The notes under the pieces: model-generated
Told to the model about the DNA's origin: nothing
The model's input: only the letters and a program-made list of their open reading frames with translations
The model's database searches: none
Shown: positions 58,982 to 64,000 of the stretch, in pieces
Layout of the letters: each line of letters starts with the position of its first letter
How positions within the stretch are numbered: the stretch's first letter is position 1
Program-made: the position numbers and the translations under genes
Assembly (NCBI RefSeq): GCF_030758455.1
Contig: NZ_CP132353.1
Location: 1,798,001-1,862,000 of the forward strand
DNA from: Erwinia pyri
GTDB taxonomy: Bacteria; Pseudomonadota; Gammaproteobacteria; Enterobacterales; Enterobacteriaceae
Reading direction: 5' to 3'
Length of the DNA stretch: 64,000 bases

Positions 58982-60445
58982 TTAAGCGTTTTGCCTGCGT
59001 TTGCGGCGCCAGAGCAAGAAGAGAATCAGCGCAATAATCACCACGCCTGCCGCAGCCACCCCAACCTGAGCCATCATCACCAGCGGTGAAGCGGGCCCCC
59101 CGCGGCGGATTTCGGCGACCTGGCTGGCGCTGACCGTGACTTCCGCATTGCCATAGTGGCGCAGGATCCAGTTTGATAAGGTAGCCACCTGATCGTCGTT
59201 CAGATGGTTGAGGGCGTTGGGCTGTTCGCCAAACGGCGGCATAAAGACGTTGCCCTGCGCCGTATCGCGTTCAACGCCGTTCAGGATGGTGGCCACAAGG
59301 TTGGCAGGATTCTGTTCAGCCGTTGCGCTGTTGTGGAACAGGCTGGGGTAGAAACCATCCTCCGTGCCCTGACCGCTGCTGCCGTGGCAGGAAGCGCAGT
59401 TTCCGGAAAACAGCCTTGCCCCCTCATCCTTAACCGGGGCGCTGAAGGCCTCGCCACGGAATGCCACCAGATTGTTAGCGGCCTTGCCCTGCTGGAAGCG
59501 GGACTGGCCCTGAGCCGGAGCCTGGGCATCGGGCACGGTAGCCAGATACTCTGCAATGGCGGTTAAATCAGCTGGTGAGAGGTGCTGGAAGCTGTGGGTA
59601 ATCGCTTCTGCCATGCTGCCTGCAGCCTGCGCTTTGCCTGCCAGGCGTCCGGTTTTCAGATAGGTCACCAGATCCTGCTGGGACCAGCTGCCAATACCGC
59701 TTACCGCATTATGGGTAATGTTCGGCGCAAACCAGGGGCCGACCTGGGCGCCGGTAAAGGCCTGGTCCTCTTTCTCCTGCATCAAAAACCCGCGTGGCGT
59801 GTGGCAGGTGCTGCAGTGCGTTGCGCCTTCAACAAGGTAGCGCCCGCGGTTCCAGCTTTCACTCTGCGAACTGTCCGGGGTATACCCCGGTGATTTCAGG
59901 AACAGGGTGTTCCAGAACAGCATTGAAAATCGCAGGTTAAGCGGGAAGGGCAGATGCGTTTGCCGGGCTGGCTCATCTACCGGCTGGACACCCGACATAA
60001 AATAGCTGTAGAGAGCATGGATATCTTCGTCGGTCAGCGTGGCGTAGGCGGTGTAAGGCATAGCCGGATAGAGATGCGCGCCATCCGCCCGAATGCCCTT
60101 ACGCACCGCATCAGCAAACTGCTGCTCGGTATAATTGCCAATTCCGGCGGTTTTTGACGGCGTGATATTGGTGGCGATAATTTCGCCCACCGGTGACTCA
60201 ATCGCTTTGCCACCGGCAAAAGGTTTTGTACCGGTATGACAGGCGGTACAGTCGGAAGCGACTGCCAGGTATTCCCCTTTCTTAAGCAGAGTTGCGCCAC
60301 TTTCCGCCAGATCTTTATTCTGTGAAGATCCTCTGTCCGTCTGACCCGCGTCGCTCTTAAGACTATATGTGCTATTTTCCGCACAGGCTGCGCCGATGGT
60401 TAAAGAGAGAAGGGCCGCCAGCGCGCTGAGTTTTAATCTCCTCAT
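58982..60445 (-). CDS. Triheme cytochrome c subunit of sugar-acid dehydrogenase (complex 1)
   Basis: 487 residues. Sec signal to about residue 22, then a mature N-terminal extension of about 30 residues that the paralogue lacks (DAGQTDRGSSQNKDLAESG); CxxCH motifs CTACH, CSTCH and CASCH; a C-terminal membrane helix (VGVAAAGVVIIALILFLLW). Same role as its paralogue at 55476. Starts 2 bases after the large subunit. Between it and the next small subunit there are 63 bases and no clear terminator. Confidence 0.9.
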   Translation of the reverse strand: MRRLKLSALAALLSLTIGAACAENSTYSLKSDAGQTDRGSSQNKDLAESGATLLKKGEYLAVASDCTACHTGTKPFAGGKAIESPVGEIIATNITPSKTAGIGNYTEQQFADAVRKGIRADGAHLYPAMPYTAYATLTDEDIHALYSYFMSGVQPVDEPARQTHLPFPLNLRFSMLFWNTLFLKSPGYTPDSSQSESWNRGRYLVEGATHCSTCHTPRGFLMQEKEDQAFTGAQVGPWFAPNITHNAVSGIGSWSQQDLVTYLKTGRLAGKAQAAGSMAEAITHSFQHLSPADLTAIAEYLATVPDAQAPAQGQSRFQQGKAANNLVAFRGEAFSAPVKDEGARLFSGNCASCHGSSGQGTEDGFYPSLFHNSATAEQNPANLVATILNGVERDTAQGNVFMPPFGEQPNALNHLNDDQVATLSNWILRHYGNAEVTVSASQVAEIRRGGPASPLVMMAQVGVAAAGVVIIALILFLLWRRKRRQNA

Positions 60446-60447
60446 GT

Positions 60448-62073
60448 TCAGACCTCCCTGGCCTGTTTAACAATTGCTTCCGCGGCCTTAAACGCCAGCG
60501 CCACCATAGTCAGCGTACTGTTACCGCAGGCGGTGCTCACCATCGCTCCGCCGCCCGGTAAAAACAGGTTGGGGTGATCGTGTGCGCGGCAGACATCATC
60601 CACCACCGAAGTAGCGGCGTCGTTGCCCATGCGGGTGCCGCCCATGATGTGTTTGCTCTGGTTAAACTGTTTGGAAAACTTCTTCTCAGTCGCGCCCATT
60701 GCCTCAGCAATCTGATGGGCAATCGGCAGGGAGTACTCTTTCAGCGAGCGGCGCACATAGTCGCCGACGTCGTAGTGGATGGCGGGTTTGGGCAGGCCCA
60801 GCCAGTCTTTTTTATCTGAAAGCGTCAGACGGTTATTCTCATCCGGCAGAATTTCATGCGCCAGCACGATATCGGCCGTGCAGGCGGTTTTGCGGCGGAT
60901 CTCTTCATCCAGCGCCTTGCCAACCAGGCCGCTCTTCAGCGCGTCAAAGGTGACGAAGCGGTTGCGGGCAAAGTTATTGAAGCGGAAATAGGCACCGGCA
61001 TGCTCAGAGCGGAAATCGCCCTGCGAGGTCTCCATAATGCCGCTGTTCACTACCGGGCCCACGCCAGCCCAGTAGGGCTCTTCCAGCGTAACGGTCATGG
61101 TGATTTGCGGATGATCCATCATGTTGCGGCCCACCTGATCTGAACTGTTGGCGATACCGTCTGGATTACGCGAGTCTGCGGACATCAGCAGCAGTTTAGG
61201 GGTCTCAAGACCATTACAGGCGATGATAAACAGCTTGCCGTTCACCCGCGTGCTCTGCTTGTGCTGGTCGTAATAGTGCACCGCTTCGATATGGTTGCTG
61301 GCATTGGTTTCAATTTTCCAGACCACCGCATTATCAATAATTGTGGCGCCCTTAGCTTCCAGACGGGCCAGCGCTGTAGAGGCATCATATTTCGCCCCGA
61401 CCGGGCAAACCGGCACGCAGTTGTTATTGGCGCAGCAGGCGGGGCGATCGTCATACGCCATGCCGCTGTTACGCGCCTGCGCGGTAGGGATGTTATGCAG
61501 CCCCAGCTTCTCTTTCACCACCTGGGTAAAGCGGGCTTCACCAGGTCCGAAGGGCAGCGCAGGCATAGGATAAGGTTTGGAGCGCAGCGGAGGCCACTGC
61601 AGGGCCGGATCGTCCGGGCCACAGATGCCAAGTTTGTATTCAGCCATCGCGTAATAGGGCTCCAGCGTGGCGTAATCAAATGCCCAGTCCCGACCCACGC
61701 CGTATCGCGTCTGCAGCTGCATATCCGCAGGGGTGAGGCGCCAGCAGGTTCCCGCCCAGTGCCAGGTCGATCCGCCTGCATAGCGCACGTAACCCTGCGC
61801 GTAAGAATCCGCTCCGCTGAGCTGCAGATACCCTTTGCCCGGCCCCGACGGCTCCGGGTGCGGCGCCCATTCGCGCGACGGGTAGCATTCAATCGGATTG
61901 CCTTTAGCGGCCAGCGGCAGATTTCTGTAGTTTTCAACAATTTCAGCACGTGAAACGCGAGGGCCAGCTTCCAGCATCAGAACCGGGATCCCGGCATCAA
62001 GCAGCTGCTCAGCAATCACCACGCCGACCACGCCGGTGCCAACAATCACTACGGGAGAAGGAGTCGTCTTCAT
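60448..62073 (-). CDS. FAD-dependent GMC dehydrogenase large subunit (complex 1)
   Basis: 541 residues. PVVIVGTGVVGVVIAEQL at the N-terminus, YAGGSTWHWAGTCWRL, RPACCANNNCVPVCPVGAKY (probable [3Fe-4S] ligands) and KHIMGGTRMG near the C-terminus. Similar overall to the large subunits of gluconate 2-dehydrogenase and fructose dehydrogenase and clearly paralogous to complex 2, but distinct in the middle region, so a different substrate is likely. Small subunit 18 bases upstream. Confidence 0.88.
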   Translation of the reverse strand: MKTTPSPVVIVGTGVVGVVIAEQLLDAGIPVLMLEAGPRVSRAEIVENYRNLPLAAKGNPIECYPSREWAPHPEPSGPGKGYLQLSGADSYAQGYVRYAGGSTWHWAGTCWRLTPADMQLQTRYGVGRDWAFDYATLEPYYAMAEYKLGICGPDDPALQWPPLRSKPYPMPALPFGPGEARFTQVVKEKLGLHNIPTAQARNSGMAYDDRPACCANNNCVPVCPVGAKYDASTALARLEAKGATIIDNAVVWKIETNASNHIEAVHYYDQHKQSTRVNGKLFIIACNGLETPKLLLMSADSRNPDGIANSSDQVGRNMMDHPQITMTVTLEEPYWAGVGPVVNSGIMETSQGDFRSEHAGAYFRFNNFARNRFVTFDALKSGLVGKALDEEIRRKTACTADIVLAHEILPDENNRLTLSDKKDWLGLPKPAIHYDVGDYVRRSLKEYSLPIAHQIAEAMGATEKKFSKQFNQSKHIMGGTRMGNDAATSVVDDVCRAHDHPNLFLPGGGAMVSTACGNSTLTMVALAFKAAEAIVKQAREV

Positions 62074-62091
62074 TTTATATTCTTATCATCT

Positions 62092-62631
62092 TCAGAATTG
62101 AGGCAGGGGAAGAACCGGTTTATTGCTGCGTTGCCAGTTATTCGGGCCGCTAAAACCATAGGAAGGGATGGCAATGGCATCTTGCGTGGTGTGCCAGGTT
62201 AACGCCTGCTCAAAGGCGAACGTTTTCGCTGAGCGTGTGGGTTCCAGGCTTCCTGTGTACCAGCCGAAGATGATTTTATGGGCGAGATCCTGCAGCCTGC
62301 CTGCCGGAATTGCCGGGAAGAAATCTTCAACCAGCGTGGCGTTAGCCGTGTGGGCAATAGCCAGCAGCTGATTGATCTTTTCCAGCAGATCGGCTTCCTC
62401 AGCGGCCAGCAGCGCCAACATTCGCTGGCCCACCGCTTCATCCAGCTGGTGGTTGACCAGCAAACGGGAGATTTGCATAAAGGGGGTGAAACTGTTGGTC
62501 GTACCAGCCAGTGCAAAAGGAGGGAGTGCTGAAGTAATTAATCCTCCAGCCATGATAATCGCGCCAGCTACTAAAACCTGCCGACGTGAAAACCGCGCCT
62601 TTCCTGAGGAAAGGTCATTTGAATGACGCAT
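62092..62631 (-). CDS. Tat-exported small subunit of sugar-acid dehydrogenase (complex 1)
   Basis: 179 residues. Twin-arginine region ARFSRRQVLVAGAIIMAGG with a mildly long n-region; later a helical body and IFGWYTGSLEP. ATG 62631 is chosen because CAGGGGC lies upstream, whereas the earlier start at 62652 has none. It begins the first S-L-C set. Related to the gluconate dehydrogenase gamma subunit, though it shares little with the complex 2 small subunit beyond the FGWY/GGWY motif. Confidence 0.82.
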   Translation of the reverse strand: MRHSNDLSSGKARFSRRQVLVAGAIIMAGGLITSALPPFALAGTTNSFTPFMQISRLLVNHQLDEAVGQRMLALLAAEEADLLEKINQLLAIAHTANATLVEDFFPAIPAGRLQDLAHKIIFGWYTGSLEPTRSAKTFAFEQALTWHTTQDAIAIPSYGFSGPNNWQRSNKPVLPLPQF

Positions 62632-62893
62632 GGTATGCCCCTGAATGCTCACAATGTAAAACCATCACGTCAGGTGATGGTAAATGCCCTTGATTTGTTT
62701 AAACTTTGTTCTGGCATCACAGTTAATTAACAGTAACCTAACACGGCAATGATGATTATGCTTATAGTTTAATACGTTATTAATATATTAAATGAAGTCT
62801 AAACAAAGTCGATACGAGATGCAGGTTTCGGGAGCGTGGGGTGAGGAAAGCTGGCCAGGAAAAATCCACGCAGAAGTGGATCTTCAGGGCCGT

Positions 62894-63565
62894 TCATGGC
62901 TTTATCCACGCCGCAATACACTCCTTCATCACGCGAAGACGCTCTTCCAACGCCGCTTTTTCGCTGAGATCTTTCTGATACAAAATCGACAGCGTTGCCT
63001 GATTGATCAGGTAAAAGAAACCGAGTGCGGAGATATTAATATTCAGCTGCATCACATCAATGCCAGGCCTGATATTGCCTTCAGCCACGCCACGTTCCAG
63101 CAGGTTTTTACTGATGCTGATCCAGCTTTGATTGATATCGACGGTGATGGGGGAATCTTTCAGATGCCGCGCCTTGAGCTGGTTTTCGCTGTTTAACAGG
63201 CGAATGAACTCCGGATTCTTCAGATAGTAGTGCCAGGTAAACTCCACCAGCTTAAGGATCCCCTGATCGGCGGGGAACTCATCAAGCGACAGCGCCGCTT
63301 CCTGCTCCCGAATGTGCCGGTACGCATCTTCCAGCACCCGGGTGAAGAGCACATCTTTATTAGTGAAGTAGTAATAAATGAGCTGTTTATTCGCCCGGGC
63401 GCGCCCGGCGATGCTGTCGACACGAGCACCATCAAAACCCTTCTCTGCAAACTCCGCGCGGGCAGCTTCGAGAATGCGCCGCTGCTTATCAGCGGAATCA
63501 TTTTTATCTTTAACCGTCCTGTTAGCCAAACCTTGCTCCCAATCTATCGCTGCGCTTTTCAGCAT
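62894..63565 (-). CDS. TetR-family regulator beside the dehydrogenase operons
   Basis: 223 residues. Helix-turn-helix (ARVDSIAGRARANKQLIYYYF) near 45-68 and a long helical ligand domain of the TetR_C group linked to RutR-like regulators. Lies about 240 bases upstream of the first dehydrogenase operon on the same strand and diverges from the oxidoreductase at 63796. Two CAACC-N4-type palindromes in the divergent region are candidate operators. A sugar acid or pathway intermediate could be the inducer; this is inference. Confidence 0.86.
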   Translation of the reverse strand: MLKSAAIDWEQGLANRTVKDKNDSADKQRRILEAARAEFAEKGFDGARVDSIAGRARANKQLIYYYFTNKDVLFTRVLEDAYRHIREQEAALSLDEFPADQGILKLVEFTWHYYLKNPEFIRLLNSENQLKARHLKDSPITVDINQSWISISKNLLERGVAEGNIRPGIDVMQLNINISALGFFYLINQATLSILYQKDLSEKAALEERLRVMKECIAAWIKP

Positions 63566-63609
63566 TATAGTGCCTTAATCCAACTGTAAAACAAGCAGAG
63601 ACCTATTTT

Positions 63610-63623
63610 CAACCAACTGGTTG
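63610..63623. promoter_or_regulatory. Operator-like palindrome 1 (tetR/oxidoreductase)
   Basis: CAACCAACTGGTTG, 6-bp perfect arms around AC. 45 bases upstream of the tetR start. Confidence 0.6.
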
Positions 63624-63678
63624 GTTATGTGAAATGGATCACCGTCACCCGCCCTGGTAACTCCTATAGTGACACTCT

Positions 63679-63692
63679 CAACCGGTTAGTTG
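63679..63692. promoter_or_regulatory. Operator-like palindrome 2 (tetR/oxidoreductase)
   Basis: CAACCGGTTAGTTG, the same 14-bp CAACCRRYTRGTTG pattern as the first. A partial copy (AACCGGTTG) follows at about 63703. Confidence 0.6.
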
Positions 63693-63795
63693 AAAAAGTA
63701 TGAACCGGTTGCCTGAAAATGGCTACTGGTTTGCGGCGTTATGTCGTACCGATCGCAAAGTGGCTGACAACGAGACTCAACAACGAGGTGAATGA

Positions 63796-64000
63796 ATGGC
63801 TCAGATACCAGTTGGCATCATCATGCATGGCGTAACCGGGCGCATGGGGAAAAATCAGCACCTGATTCGGTCAATTGTGCAAATCCGCGAACAGGGTGGG
63901 GTGCTGCTGGCTAACGGCGATCGTTTAATGCCTGACCCGATTTTAATTGGCCGCAGCGCTGAAAAGATGGCTGCTCTGGCACAGGAGTTTGGCATCACCC
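63796..64000 (+). CDS. Gfo/Idh/MocA-family oxidoreductase (N-terminal part)
   Basis: Only the first 68 codons are present; the frame runs off the window. ATG 63796 follows [25 protein letters not shown] is a Rossmann loop, followed by the variable strand [19 protein letters not shown] of NAD(P)-dependent sugar or inositol dehydrogenases. Divergent from the TetR gene, so probably under its control. Substrate unknown. Confidence 0.75.
   Translation, partial: MAQIPVGIIMHGVTGRMGKNQHLIRSIVQIREQGGVLLANGDRLMPDPILIGRSAEKMAALAQEFGIT

Overview
The window looks like chromosomal DNA of a plant- or insect-associated member of the Enterobacterales, most likely Erwiniaceae (Erwinia, Pantoea or Tatumella type). 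This rests on the E. coli-like gene order lolDE-nagK-cobB ... pepT-roxA-phoQP-purB-hflD-mnmA-nudJ-rluE-icd, followed by ldcA-emtA-ycgR-ymgE ... treA, combined with two membrane-bound gluconate/ketogluconate-type dehydrogenase complexes and a ferrioxamine-type TonB receptor. The genus call is inference; no database search was possible.

Layout. 1-16 kb is conserved core: lipoprotein sorting, GlcNAc kinase, sirtuin, a BenE-type transporter with its SutR-like regulator (in the place where E. coli has potABCD), tripeptidase T, ribosomal oxygenase, PhoPQ, purine synthesis, tRNA/rRNA modification and isocitrate dehydrogenase. 16-23.6 kb is a decayed lambdoid prophage sitting directly downstream of icd, a known phage integration locus. 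It holds a probable late terminator, two holins, an S24-type repressor between operator-like palindromes, an endolysin pseudogene killed by a nonsense codon, a possible o-spanin remnant, a tailspike-like protein and a LexA-controlled DinI-like gene. 23.7-34.1 kb returns to core-like genes: a small lipoprotein, ldcA, emtA, ycgR, ymgE, a Fur-controlled siderophore receptor, treA and ascG.

34.3-37.3 kb is the asc cryptic beta-glucoside operon (ascF-ascB) with ascG divergent. 37.4-47.5 kb is the most striking unit: a class I fumarase, a TtdT/YflS-like dicarboxylate antiporter, a soluble three-domain flavoprotein (OYE-like + FMN_bind + fumarate reductase FAD domain), its probable FMN transferase ApbE, and a DcuS-DcuR pair, with a perfect FNR box in the divergent promoter region. 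Together they could import a C4-dicarboxylate, convert malate to fumarate, reduce fumarate with NADH in the cytosol and export succinate. 47.7-51.1 kb carries three membrane proteins (CPA1 antiporter, DUF421, DUF2254). 51.5 kb has a chemoreceptor with a sigma-28 promoter, and 53.4-55.3 kb a broken DJ-1/PfpI gene, a DUF1471 protein, and a TetR/RidA divergent pair with three near-identical operators.

55.5-62.6 kb contains two tandem small-large-cytochrome c (S-L-C) operons for periplasmic sugar-acid oxidation, and 62.9-64 kb a TetR regulator diverging from a truncated Gfo/Idh/MocA-like oxidoreductase across two matching palindromes. Positions, motifs and inverted repeats were read directly from the sequence; functions come from family recognition, and pathway proposals are inference.
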